From the NCBI GenBank assembly GCA_944327255.1, contig CALVHA010000014.1:1-61662 (forward strand): DNA of 61,662 nt. Direction: 5' to 3'. How positions within the stretch are numbered: position 1 is the stretch's first letter; each line of letters opens with the position of its first letter. The position numbers and the translations under genes are program-made. Below are positions 49,879 to 58,827 of this stretch, in pieces. The notes under the pieces are model-generated. The model was not told the origin of the DNA, searched no databases, and worked only from the letters and a program-made list of their open reading frames with translations. The stretch is from Candidatus Gastranaerophilales bacterium. Its GTDB lineage: Bacteria; Cyanobacteriota; Vampirovibrionia; Gastranaerophilales; Gastranaerophilaceae.

Positions 49879-52368
49879 ATGGAAAATATATTGGAAAATC
49901 TTAATAAAGAACAGAAAGAAGCTGTTCAGACCACTAAAGGTCCGCTTTTAATCCTAGCGGGAGCAGGCAGTGGAAAAACGAAAGTACTTACCTCAAGAAT
50001 TGCTTACCTCATACAAAACGGTATAAGACCAAGAAATATATTAGCTGTTACATTTACCAACAAAGCAGCCAAAGAAATGAAAGAACGTCTCGGGAATATA
50101 TTGGGAGAAAAAACCGTAAAATATATGTGGGTCGGAACTTTCCATGGAATATGCGGAAGAATATTAAGGGAAAATATAGAAAATTACAGTTTCCAATCAG
50201 GGAAAAAATTAGATAAAAATTTTACTATATATGATGATTCAGATACAAACGCCGTAATAAAGCAGGCGATTAAAAAATTAAATTTTGATGACAAAATTTA
50301 CCAGCCTAAACTTGTTAAAGCTGTTATTTCAAATGCAAAAAACAAAATGCAGGATGCATATACATTTGCAACATTTGCAAGAGATTTTAAATCACAAAAA
50401 ATTGCACAAATCTTTGAAGAATACGAGAATACGCTGAATAACAATAATGCCATTGACTTTGATGATATGTTAATGCTTACAGTAAAACTTTTTGAACAAA
50501 ATGCTCATGTGAGAAAAGAATACTACGACAGATTTCAACATATACTTGTTGATGAGTACCAAGATACAAACCTTGCTCAATACAAGCTTGTCAATATGTT
50601 ATACACAAATGCAGAATCGGAAATTCCAGAAGAGCGTTCTCTTTGCGTTGTAGGTGACGTCGATCAATCAATTTACAGCTGGCGAGGAGCAGATTACACG
50701 ATAATTATGAACTTCCAAAAGGATTTCAAAAATACAAAATTAATAAAATTGGAACAAAATTACCGATCGACAGCGAACATTCTTAATGTTGCAAATGCCA
50801 TTATCGAAAATAATACAGAGCGTGTAGACAAAGTCCTTTATTCAAACAAAGGCGAAGGTGAGCTTATTGATTATTTTGAAGCTCAGGATGAAGCAGATGA
50901 AGCAAACTTTATTGCAAGCAAAATCAAACAGGACAGCGGAGGAAACTATAATCAATATGCCATTCTTTACCGTACAAATTCGCAATCGCGTGCTCTGGAA
51001 GAAGCATGTATGGCAGCAGGAATTCCATACAGAATTTATGGTGGTTTAAAATTCTACGATCGTAAAGAAATTAAAGATATTATCGCTTATTTAAAATTAA
51101 TCTATAATCCCGACGATTCTCAGAGTTTTAAACGAATTGTCAATGTTCCGAAACGATCGCTTGGAGATACAACCATTAAGCGTTTGCAGGATTTTGCAGA
51201 TAAAGAAGATATAAGCCTTTTTGAAGCAGTAAAACGTATTCAGGAAGATAATGAAATTCCTCCACGTACACGCTCAAAACTTACTGAATTTGCACAGCTT
51301 ATCATGAAATTTAAAGAAGCAAGTTCAACTTATAATTTAAGAGAATTTGTAACTCTTGTTATTGAAAAAAGCGGATATCTTGCAGAATTACAGATGCAAA
51401 ACACACCGGAAAGCGAAGCAGATATTGAAAACCTGCAGGAACTTGTAAACGTTGCCGAAGAATTTGTACCTGAAGATGAAAATAATGTCCTCGGAGAATT
51501 TTTAACACAGGTTTCTCTTGTATCAGACATTGACAGCATGGATAATATTGCAAATAATGTAACCCTGATGACTCTTCACGCAGCAAAAGGACTTGAATTT
51601 CCTATAGTATTTCTAGCCGGCATGGATGAAGGTGTTTTCCCTCACCAAAGAACATTTAATATTCCGTCAGAAATGGAAGAGGAAAGACGTCTGATGTATG
51701 TAGGAGTAACAAGAGCAGAGGAAAAACTGTATCTTACATCGGCCAAAAGACGCCAAATGTGGGGGGAATATAAGTATTATAACCCATCAAGATTTATCGA
51801 AGAAATTCCGCGTCAGCTGATGAACAGTATCTGTTTTGAAGGAAGCACCAATGATTCATCTACATTCAGAAATGCCGTTTCAAAAGCAAAAACTGGCAAA
51901 TCAGACTACTCATACTCTGCCGCTCAATCAGACAGCTATGGATATGTAAAACCATCGACAGGTTTCGGTAAAGGTTTTATTGCACCTCAAAAACGCTCAA
52001 CGACAACCGTTAATCGAACTCCTGCAAGAACTATTCTTGTAAAATCTAAAGAAAACAAAAAACGGGATGAGGAAAAAGTAAAAGAATTTTTTAAAGATAA
52101 TGCTATTAAACGTATGCTTGAAGAAAAACGCAAAAATGATTTCCAACGAGCACAGGAAGAACAGGAAAGAGAGAGAAAACTTGCAGGCACAAACTCTCCT
52201 ATAACCGATGTATTTAAGGTAGGAGAAAGAGTTTTTCATGACAAATTAGGTATTGGTCATATTTTGGAAGTTATTCCTGTCGGAGAAAGTACCATGTATA
52301 CAATAGATTTTGGTAAACAAGGGAAAAAAGCCATGGACGCTTCTTACGCAAAATTAAAAAAATTCTAA
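49879..52368 (+). CDS. pcrA: UvrD/PcrA-type DNA helicase
   Basis: Superfamily 1 helicase of 829 residues, starting at the ATG at 49879 preceded by AGGG. Motifs in order: Walker A GAGSGKTKVL, motif Ia TNKAAKEMK, motif II DEYQDTN, motif III GDVDQSIYSWRGAD, motif IV QNYRST, motif V TLHAAKGLEFPIVFLAGMDEG and motif VI VTRAEEKLYLTSA. The last ~50 residues (VGERVFHDKLGIGHILEV...IDFGKQGKKAM) form the Tudor-like RNA-polymerase-interacting domain of PcrA/UvrD. A long charged linker precedes it. Expected roles are nucleotide-excision repair and backtracking of stalled RNA polymerase. Confidence 0.93.
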   Translation: MENILENLNKEQKEAVQTTKGPLLILAGAGSGKTKVLTSRIAYLIQNGIRPRNILAVTFTNKAAKEMKERLGNILGEKTVKYMWVGTFHGICGRILRENIENYSFQSGKKLDKNFTIYDDSDTNAVIKQAIKKLNFDDKIYQPKLVKAVISNAKNKMQDAYTFATFARDFKSQKIAQIFEEYENTLNNNNAIDFDDMLMLTVKLFEQNAHVRKEYYDRFQHILVDEYQDTNLAQYKLVNMLYTNAESEIPEERSLCVVGDVDQSIYSWRGADYTIIMNFQKDFKNTKLIKLEQNYRSTANILNVANAIIENNTERVDKVLYSNKGEGELIDYFEAQDEADEANFIASKIKQDSGGNYNQYAILYRTNSQSRALEEACMAAGIPYRIYGGLKFYDRKEIKDIIAYLKLIYNPDDSQSFKRIVNVPKRSLGDTTIKRLQDFADKEDISLFEAVKRIQEDNEIPPRTRSKLTEFAQLIMKFKEASSTYNLREFVTLVIEKSGYLAELQMQNTPESEADIENLQELVNVAEEFVPEDENNVLGEFLTQVSLVSDIDSMDNIANNVTLMTLHAAKGLEFPIVFLAGMDEGVFPHQRTFNIPSEMEEERRLMYVGVTRAEEKLYLTSAKRRQMWGEYKYYNPSRFIEEIPRQLMNSICFEGSTNDSSTFRNAVSKAKTGKSDYSYSAAQSDSYGYVKPSTGFGKGFIAPQKRSTTTVNRTPARTILVKSKENKKRDEEKVKEFFKDNAIKRMLEEKRKNDFQRAQEEQERERKLAGTNSPITDVFKVGERVFHDKLGIGHILEVIPVGESTMYTIDFGKQGKKAMDASYAKLKKF

Positions 52369-52450
52369 TTCAAAATTAATCTGTAGCGGAATGAAAAATT
52401 AATCTCTAAATGTTAAAAGTACAATAAATATTTTTAACATGAGGAATATT

Positions 52451-52930
52451 ATGAAAAAAATTTTTTATTTTCTATCTTGTTTATTAATCGTTATATTGTT
52501 CAGTAATGCTGTATTTGCTGATGAAAAACAAGAAGCTTTGAAATTTTTCAAAAAATATGTTGCAGCCGCAAATTCATACGATCCCGCAATTATTAATATG
52601 TATGCACCAAATGCAAAAATTATCAGACAGGTAGTAAAACCGGATGGAACACTTGTCGATGTTGAAACAGATACAAATACATATATTAAACAGCTGAAAA
52701 TCGGCCAGAAAACCGCAAAACTCAGAAGATATAAAAATACATACACAAATATTTCATCAAGCAAGGTTGAAAACGGTTATAAAATATCTTCTCTCAGGCA
52801 GCCTTCAGGAGAAAAATATAAATTAAAAAGTTATATGATTGTACAAAAACAGCCAAACGGCAAATGGGTAATCGTTGAAGAAATGATGCAAACAAAAGTA
52901 CAAACTTTCCTTAAATACGCCAAAACATAA
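52451..52930 (+). CDS. Secreted NTF2-like protein
   Basis: A 159-residue exported protein. GAGGAATATT precedes the ATG at 52451, and the product starts with the signal peptide MKKIFYFLSCLLIVILFSNAVFA. An ATG 12 bases earlier would sit on the ribosome site and is rejected. The mature part reads as a SnoaL/NTF2-like cone: a helix (KQEALKFFKKYVAAANSYDPAIINMYAPNAKI) and then strands ending KSYMIVQKQPNGKWVIVEEMMQT. The catalytic residues vary in this fold, so no activity can be proposed. Confidence 0.7.
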   Translation: MKKIFYFLSCLLIVILFSNAVFADEKQEALKFFKKYVAAANSYDPAIINMYAPNAKIIRQVVKPDGTLVDVETDTNTYIKQLKIGQKTAKLRRYKNTYTNISSSKVENGYKISSLRQPSGEKYKLKSYMIVQKQPNGKWVIVEEMMQTKVQTFLKYAKT

Positions 52931-52932
52931 TA

Positions 52933-54012
52933 CTAAAACTCAATGTTAATAATCTGTTTTCCAAATAATACAAGACTGCATCTTGACGTATTTATTTTAA
53001 AAGAAATATTTTGCTTGCGTTTTGCTCTGTTGATTTTCTGCCGTAGACGTTGTTCAACTATTTTAAAGTAATCTTCTTTATTTTCTATAAGAGTCTTCAA
53101 TTCTTTAAGCGAAATTTTCTTAAAAAATTTTTCGCTCAAAATACCCTTATCGTAATAATTTTTAAATTTTTCAGAGAATTTATCAATATATTCCGCTCTA
53201 AAGTCTTCCGAAATTCTAAGAATATTCCATATTCCTGCTTTGTATTCATTAATCAGTTTTCTGTCATTAACAATTGTCTTAATTTCAGGATTCTGCTCTA
53301 AAAATTTTGATATTTCTTCGTATTCGTTATCTATACAAAATACTTTTCCCTTACTTTTTACGGAAGAATTCATATTATCCTGGCGGTAATATACGTAAGC
53401 TTTTTCAGTTAAAACCATTCTTTTAGCAAGACATAAAGCTTTAAAATTAAATGATGTATCCTGATAACTTGCGCCGGGAGTTTCCAGACATTTAATATTA
53501 TTATTTAACAAAAAGTCTTTCTTATAAAGTCCGCCCCAGATTGTTGTCTTATTCTTTAACAAATCAACAAAATCAGCTATCGTTATAAGTTTATTCGACA
53601 TATATTTAGGAATACTGCCGTTCTTTCTTGTTAAATTAGTATTCGTCCAGTAGCTGAACCAATCACATTTTATCAGATCTGCCTGATATTTTTCAGCAAG
53701 ATTGTATAAATCTTCATACATTGTTTTCTCAGCGTAATCGTCAGATTCTAATATAGCGACATATTTACCAGTTGCCTCAACTATTCCTCGATTAATTGCA
53801 CTGCCATAACCAGCATTTTGCTTATGTATAACTTTTATACGGGCATCATCTTGTGCATATTCATCACATATTAGTCCTGATGAATCTGTAGAACCATCAT
53901 CAACACATATAATTTCAATATCCTTAAATGTCTGATTAATTAAAGATTCAAGACAGTCTTTAAGATATTTTTCTACATTATAAATAGGGACCACAATTGA
54001 TACTTTAGGCAT
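52933..54012 (-). CDS. GT2 glycosyltransferase
   Basis: A 359-residue GT-A glycosyltransferase. The N-terminal ~215 residues are the WcaA-like catalytic domain: SIVVPIYNVEKYLKDCLESL, CVDDGSTDSSG, HKQNAGYGSAINRGI and ESDD in ILESDDYAEKTMYEDLY, with the metal-binding DD. The C-terminal ~140 residues are charged and helical and may contact membrane or partner. An AAGGAG site precedes the ATG. It is the last gene of a four-gene glycosyltransferase run (GT9, GT8-GT4, GT8, GT2) likely serving surface polysaccharide or lipooligosaccharide assembly. Confidence 0.88.
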   Translation of the reverse strand: MPKVSIVVPIYNVEKYLKDCLESLINQTFKDIEIICVDDGSTDSSGLICDEYAQDDARIKVIHKQNAGYGSAINRGIVEATGKYVAILESDDYAEKTMYEDLYNLAEKYQADLIKCDWFSYWTNTNLTRKNGSIPKYMSNKLITIADFVDLLKNKTTIWGGLYKKDFLLNNNIKCLETPGASYQDTSFNFKALCLAKRMVLTEKAYVYYRQDNMNSSVKSKGKVFCIDNEYEEISKFLEQNPEIKTIVNDRKLINEYKAGIWNILRISEDFRAEYIDKFSEKFKNYYDKGILSEKFFKKISLKELKTLIENKEDYFKIVEQRLRQKINRAKRKQNISFKINTSRCSLVLFGKQIINIEF

Positions 54013-54031
54013 TATATAAATACTCCTTCTT

Positions 54032-54922
54032 CTATATTTTACTGAAAAGTTTCTTTCTTAAATCTCTAAACGTATATCTTTTAAGACTTTTCGGAATTCG
54101 ATCCATATATTCCTGATAGTCTGTATAAGGATGTTTCATACGCCAAGGCTTACCCGGTTTGCCTGCATAATGAACAAATACAACATCTTGTTTAGACTGC
54201 ATAAGTTCTTCATCAGAATACACCCCTTTTAAAAACGGATATTCTTTTGCTTTGGAAATATCATCATTATAGTATATTTCCTGAAAAACACCGTAAGAAA
54301 AAGGTAAGTCATAAAACTTGTCTATTGCAATATTCAAAGTATCCAAATCAAAAAACTTAAGTCTGTCATTAACTTCTCTTATCACTTTTTCAAATTTAGA
54401 AACTGTGTTCACTTCTCTCATTTTTTTCAAATTCATAACTATAAAACTTGATATATATATATACTTTTTATTATTTTCAGGGAAGTAATTATGGCATATC
54501 ATATGTTCACTGTTAACTTCAACAGGAACAGCAGCACATTCATAATCAGAAATATCCGTATTATAAATTTTGCTTAAATCACCTTTAAATAATACATCAA
54601 TATCAACATAAATAGCTTTATCATATTGAGTTAAAATTTCAGGAGTTAAAAGCCTGTAATATACAATTTCCGTCCAACTACCATTATTTTTTGGAGCTCC
54701 GGCAAAACGTGCAGGATCAATATAATGAAAATTAAGACTATGTCTTGTATTCTCAACTAACCTATCGAACTCTCTAATTGTTTTATCATCAATATCAGGA
54801 TGAAATACCCAAATGTCGTATACCGTTTCGGCCTTTGCACAATCTATAAGACTTTTAATTGCTACAGCCGCCGCCAGAATTATACGTTTATCAAAAGTAA
54901 AAACAACAGGAATTTTAGTCAT
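54032..54922 (-). CDS. GT8 glycosyltransferase
   Basis: A 296-residue retaining glycosyltransferase of the LgtC/WaaJ type. VFTFDKRIILAAAVAIKSLID at the N-terminus, YYRLLTPEIL, the metal-binding IYVDIDVLFKGDL (DxD) and the late VFVHYAGKPGKPWR, where family members bind UDP-sugar, are all present. The start overlaps the upstream fusion gene by 8 bases, with AAAGGAG. Typical products are alpha-galactose or alpha-glucose additions to lipopolysaccharide core. The exact sugar cannot be read. Confidence 0.9.
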   Translation of the reverse strand: MTKIPVVFTFDKRIILAAAVAIKSLIDCAKAETVYDIWVFHPDIDDKTIREFDRLVENTRHSLNFHYIDPARFAGAPKNNGSWTEIVYYRLLTPEILTQYDKAIYVDIDVLFKGDLSKIYNTDISDYECAAVPVEVNSEHMICHNYFPENNKKYIYISSFIVMNLKKMREVNTVSKFEKVIREVNDRLKFFDLDTLNIAIDKFYDLPFSYGVFQEIYYNDDISKAKEYPFLKGVYSDEELMQSKQDVVFVHYAGKPGKPWRMKHPYTDYQEYMDRIPKSLKRYTFRDLRKKLFSKI

Positions 54923-56849
54923 TAATTAACTCCTTTAAATTGTTTAAAGACTCGTCATACAACTGTTTAGAATATGCCAGAAGATTGTTTTGCATAATTT
55001 TGTATTCAGACTCACTCATCTGAATACCTCTTTGCATAGCATCGGCATATTGTTCTATACCTTCATATAACAGACTGTTAGAATTATCAAATCCGTTTAT
55101 AGACGCAAAATCCTTAACAATTACACAAGGTTTGCCAAATCCATACATAAGTTGGAAGCTACCGCTGGTGCCGGTTGTAATATAGCGTCTATGAGCTTCA
55201 TTTTGAGGATTATACGCAGTTAAAAAGAAATCTGCTTTTTCAATTTCATCATACATTTCACTAAAGTCAAGACGTCCTTTTATATCAAAATATTTTCTTA
55301 TCTCACGCGGTAGATGATTTAAAGTTCCCTTCCCTATAACTGTCACCTTAAAATTAGTGATGCCTTTATCATGTAAGCATTTTACTGCATCAATAATTAA
55401 ATGAGAATCTTTTCTTTTGGCTCTTAAAGCTCCAATCGTTATAAAATTCACTGTATCATTATTTTTAGGAGTAATTTTTACATCTCCGAAATAATGCGGA
55501 TTAACAACAACAGACTTAGCATTTTTATAATCCATTTTTCTTAAAGTAATAAATTTCTCATCAAAAGTTCCGTTATCAACAGCAGGTTTAATCTCATGCT
55601 CTACAAACAAAGCCTTCTGGCCATCCTGAAGTTTAAAGAAACCATGAGCATCTTTATAATCAGGTGTAGAGTTAATTTTACCGACAGTTGTAACTATTAC
55701 CCCTTTTGCACCGAAAAGATTATCCGTTTTGAAAAACTTTTTGATTTCCTTTTGCGACAATTTATTCAAAAACAATCTTTCATGTTGGAATCTAGAGAAT
55801 AAACCCTCTTTAAGCCTGTCTGGAATAACAAGAACTGATACATCATATCCTAAATCCAACAGATATTTTGCAAATCCAGGTAAGACTTCCGAATGATTCC
55901 TTGAACAAGGTTCCCATAAAAAGAAAGTATTAGGAGTAACTTTCGGTCTTTTATATATATATGTTTCGTAAAAAGCTCTAGCAAAACCTTTTTTAACAGG
56001 AAACAGAGGATAACGTTTGAAAAAAATCCAACTTGAAATGAGATTTTTCTTCTTTAAGAATGCTTTTAAAGACTCTTTAGGCATACCCCATGGGGTAAGA
56101 GATTGATACATAAAGTATAAGTCGTTATAATAACAAAAACTGTTATCATGCCATGGTTTCCAAACACCTATGTAATGTATCAGCCACGGGAATTCAGTAT
56201 ATATTGAACGGGCAATAAAGTGACTTGCCTGCACATTCCATTTTGGTTCAAGTAGTTTTATTCTGTTTTTTAAAACTTCATTGATAATCTCCTGATCGCC
56301 CATTTTAATAGTTTCTATATGATCTTTTGTATAATCAAGAAATGCCTGTTCAATATTACGTTCTTTGAACTTTTTCAAATCCAATAATAAAATACCTGCA
56401 TTAACATAAGTAGAATTATCTTTAGCCCACTTAGGCTCTACATCTCTAACACCGGCTACAGCACAATCTCCCATATCAGCATTAAATAATTCTTCTAAAC
56501 TGACATTTGCAACGACATCACAATCAAGATAAATTATTCGTTCAACATCAGGTATTAACTCCGAAATCTTTAATCTATAGTAAGTCGGCAAAGTAATATA
56601 TTTATGAGTTTTAATCTTTTTATAATCATTAAATAAATCTTCATCAATAGGAACAAATTTTATAGTACAATCTTTTATTGTTCTAAGAGAAAGTATTTTC
56701 TCCTTATTTTCTGTTGTAACACCGCCATCAAGTAAATAAAAATATAACTCATCCGAATCTTTTGCATTAGCCAATATAGAAGCAATTGTAACTCCCGCAT
56801 ACTTTGCATAATTATCATCAAATGATAAACATACATTTATCCTGCTCAT
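54915..56849 (-). CDS. Two-domain glycosyltransferase: GT8 fused to a GT4-like domain
   Basis: A 644-residue protein made of two transferases. Residues 1 to ~265 are a complete GT8 domain: FDDNYAKYAGVTIASIL, LPTYYRLKISELI, the DxD motif IYLDCDVVANVSLEEL, and HYIGVWKPW. Residues ~300-640 resemble a GT-B fold of the GT4 kind: LPGFAKYLLDLGYDVSVLVIP, FITIGALRAKRKDSHLIIDAV, VTVIGKGTL and a late GTSGSFQLMYGFGKPCVIVKDF. No frameshift marks the join. A single chain could thus add two sugars in succession. Ribosome site and 8-base overlaps place it in the middle of the cluster. Confidence 0.85.
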   Translation of the reverse strand: MSRINVCLSFDDNYAKYAGVTIASILANAKDSDELYFYLLDGGVTTENKEKILSLRTIKDCTIKFVPIDEDLFNDYKKIKTHKYITLPTYYRLKISELIPDVERIIYLDCDVVANVSLEELFNADMGDCAVAGVRDVEPKWAKDNSTYVNAGILLLDLKKFKERNIEQAFLDYTKDHIETIKMGDQEIINEVLKNRIKLLEPKWNVQASHFIARSIYTEFPWLIHYIGVWKPWHDNSFCYYNDLYFMYQSLTPWGMPKESLKAFLKKKNLISSWIFFKRYPLFPVKKGFARAFYETYIYKRPKVTPNTFFLWEPCSRNHSEVLPGFAKYLLDLGYDVSVLVIPDRLKEGLFSRFQHERLFLNKLSQKEIKKFFKTDNLFGAKGVIVTTVGKINSTPDYKDAHGFFKLQDGQKALFVEHEIKPAVDNGTFDEKFITLRKMDYKNAKSVVVNPHYFGDVKITPKNNDTVNFITIGALRAKRKDSHLIIDAVKCLHDKGITNFKVTVIGKGTLNHLPREIRKYFDIKGRLDFSEMYDEIEKADFFLTAYNPQNEAHRRYITTGTSGSFQLMYGFGKPCVIVKDFASINGFDNSNSLLYEGIEQYADAMQRGIQMSESEYKIMQNNLLAYSKQLYDESLNNLKELIND

Positions 56850-56856
56850 TCAACCC

Positions 56857-57921
56857 CTACCCTTCCGTTATTCTTAAATCCATTAATTTTTCAATTGCTT
56901 TCAAAACACTATCAGGCGATGGTAATTTTGTACAAGCATTATAACCATCACCATTTTTCTTACACTTTCTAAGATGACAAGGCTGACAGGCAAGCTTACC
57001 GCTAAGTGAAATATACTTCTCTCCAATCGGCCCATATAATGTTGGAGGCGTACAGCAAAATATCGAAACTATTTTAGGCACCTGTGTTGCCCAAGCAAGA
57101 TGGGTGCTGCCGCTATCCAAAGATAATACCAGATCACTTCTTCGGAAAAGTTCTATTAAATCTTTCAAATTTGTCTTTCCGGCAAGATTTAAAAATTTTC
57201 CTTCTCCGATATACTCAATCAAATCTATATCATTCTTAGTTCCGGTAAATACTATTGTATAATTATCCTTTATTGCGTTGATTACACTTTTCCAATTATC
57301 TTTATCCCAGTGCTTATTATCCCATGTAGTTGCAGGACAAACAACAACCAGAGGTTTTGTTTTATCTGTATCCTTCAGTAATTCATTAATTTTATCTACA
57401 GATTCCTGTTCGGATGGAGGCAGAGTAAGCTTAATCTCATCGGTATTTAATCCTAAATGTTTTGCATAAGCAAGATATTTCTTTATAATATGTGTATTAT
57501 AATCGTCATTTGCAGGAACACTAACCCATTCGTTTCCGCCTAAAGTTGAAAACTCTCTGGCAGACTTATTCACAAGGCGACGTTTAATATTCATAAATAT
57601 CATAAAAAACATACTCTTAAGCAACCCTTGTGTATCAATTGCAATATCAAAATTACAACCTTTAAGATATTTTCTGATTTGAACTACTTCCTTCATTTTT
57701 TGACAGAATGTATATTCCCTCTTCCATTTTACAAACGGAGCAAGAATAACATTATCAACACAAGGGTTTCCCTTCAAAATATCATAACCCTTTTCAGAAA
57801 CAAGCCAGCTTACCTCATAACCGTTATCCTTTAATATATTAGCCAGAGGAATATTAAAAATTACATCCCCTAAGGATGACAATTTTATAAGCAAAACTTT
57901 TTTCTTACCTTTTTCTACCAT
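56857..57921 (-). CDS. GT9 heptosyltransferase-like glycosyltransferase
   Basis: A 354-residue GT-B enzyme of the heptosyltransferase family, adding heptose or a related sugar to lipopolysaccharide core. The signature KVLLIKLSSLGDVIFNIPLANIL opens the protein. VVCPATTWDNKHWDKDNWKSVI and the C-terminal LSLDSGSTHLAWATQVPKIVSIFCCTPP (ADP-sugar site) follow, then a Cys-rich end (CQPCHLRKCKKNGDGYNAC) common in this family. It is the first gene of the transferase cluster. Its presence supports a Gram-negative outer membrane. GT9 enzymes without confirmed substrate may also use other sugars. Confidence 0.88.
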   Translation of the reverse strand: MVEKGKKKVLLIKLSSLGDVIFNIPLANILKDNGYEVSWLVSEKGYDILKGNPCVDNVILAPFVKWKREYTFCQKMKEVVQIRKYLKGCNFDIAIDTQGLLKSMFFMIFMNIKRRLVNKSAREFSTLGGNEWVSVPANDDYNTHIIKKYLAYAKHLGLNTDEIKLTLPPSEQESVDKINELLKDTDKTKPLVVVCPATTWDNKHWDKDNWKSVINAIKDNYTIVFTGTKNDIDLIEYIGEGKFLNLAGKTNLKDLIELFRRSDLVLSLDSGSTHLAWATQVPKIVSIFCCTPPTLYGPIGEKYISLSGKLACQPCHLRKCKKNGDGYNACTKLPSPDSVLKAIEKLMDLRITEG

Positions 57922-57956
57922 AATACCCGCAAATAATATATCACAAATATAGTAAA

Positions 57957-58556
57957 TTATAAAACAGATTCATTTATATTTTCATTAAATGATAGAAAAG
58001 TGTCTATAATTTTTTCATTATAACGATTATCTATAGCACTAAAAGGTAACACAATCCCGCCAAACTCTTTTTCTACATTTTTCAAAACATTTAAGGTTTT
58101 ATTTTTAGGGACATAATCCATTTTTGTCACAACAGTAAAAATAGGAAGATTATAAACAAGAACCCATTCTCTCATTTGATAATCATTTTTTTGAATTTCA
58201 TGACGCCCGTCTATAAGCTGAACCAGCGAAACTATTTCTTCTCTTTTCAACAAATATTCTTCTAAATATTTCTGCCATTTATTCTGAGCTTCCTTAGAAA
58301 CCTTTGCATACCCGTAACCCGGTAAATCTGCCACCATAAATTTATCAGAAAAATTAAAGAAATTTATTAATCTGGTTTTCCCCGGCGTATTAGAAGTTTT
58401 AGCAAGTTTTTTGTGGTTTGCAAGACCATTTATAAAAGAAGACTTTCCGACATTTGAACGCCCGAGTAGAGGGAATTCAGGCAGTCCAAAAGCAGGACAC
58501 TGACTCAACTTTTCAGCACTTATAATAAATTTAGCATTCAAATGTTTTTTATTCAT
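57957..58556 (-). CDS. engB: Ribosome biogenesis GTPase EngB (YsxC/YihA)
   Basis: Essential-type GTPase for late 50S subunit assembly, 199 residues. G1 is GRSNVGKSS at about 32-40, G2/G3 surroundings NTPGKTRLINFF and DLPGYGYAKVSKE (which carries the family-specific G-Y-G-YA), and G4 TKMD. G5 is seen as PFSAID. It follows the 86-residue gene by 2 bases and lies upstream of the glycosyltransferase run after a 35-base gap. Confidence 0.95.
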   Translation of the reverse strand: MNKKHLNAKFIISAEKLSQCPAFGLPEFPLLGRSNVGKSSFINGLANHKKLAKTSNTPGKTRLINFFNFSDKFMVADLPGYGYAKVSKEAQNKWQKYLEEYLLKREEIVSLVQLIDGRHEIQKNDYQMREWVLVYNLPIFTVVTKMDYVPKNKTLNVLKNVEKEFGGIVLPFSAIDNRYNEKIIDTFLSFNENINESVL

Positions 58557-58558
58557 CC

Positions 58559-58819
58559 CTATTTTGTTACCAGTACTTTTTCCTGCTGTTCTTTTAAGCG
58601 CTTTTTATATAAAACCGTCTGAAATAAATTATACATCTTATCACTGTTTACAACAGTAATCTGTGTTTTATTCTTCATAAAATCAATATTTACAGAAGGT
58701 TTCTTTTCAAACACATTGTCAGTGTGGATATTCACAATCTGGAATAAGCCCTCTTTCAAAATACTCAAGGGCTCTCTCCAGAATATTTCAAATGATTTGC
58801 GAATATCAAATTTTGCCAT
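58559..58819 (-). CDS. Small basic hypothetical protein
   Basis: Unrecognised 86-residue protein between a TPR protein (8 bases upstream) and engB (2 bases downstream), hence co-transcribed with both. It has no signal peptide. Predicted beta strands (SVNIDFMKNKTQITVVNSDKMY) lie between two helices, the second basic (LFQTVLYKKRLKEQQEKVLV). Nothing indicates activity; linkage suggests a ribosome- or envelope-related part, but this is only proximity. Confidence 0.65.
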   Translation of the reverse strand: MAKFDIRKSFEIFWREPLSILKEGLFQIVNIHTDNVFEKKPSVNIDFMKNKTQITVVNSDKMYNLFQTVLYKKRLKEQQEKVLVTK

Positions 58820-58827
58820 TTAAATTT

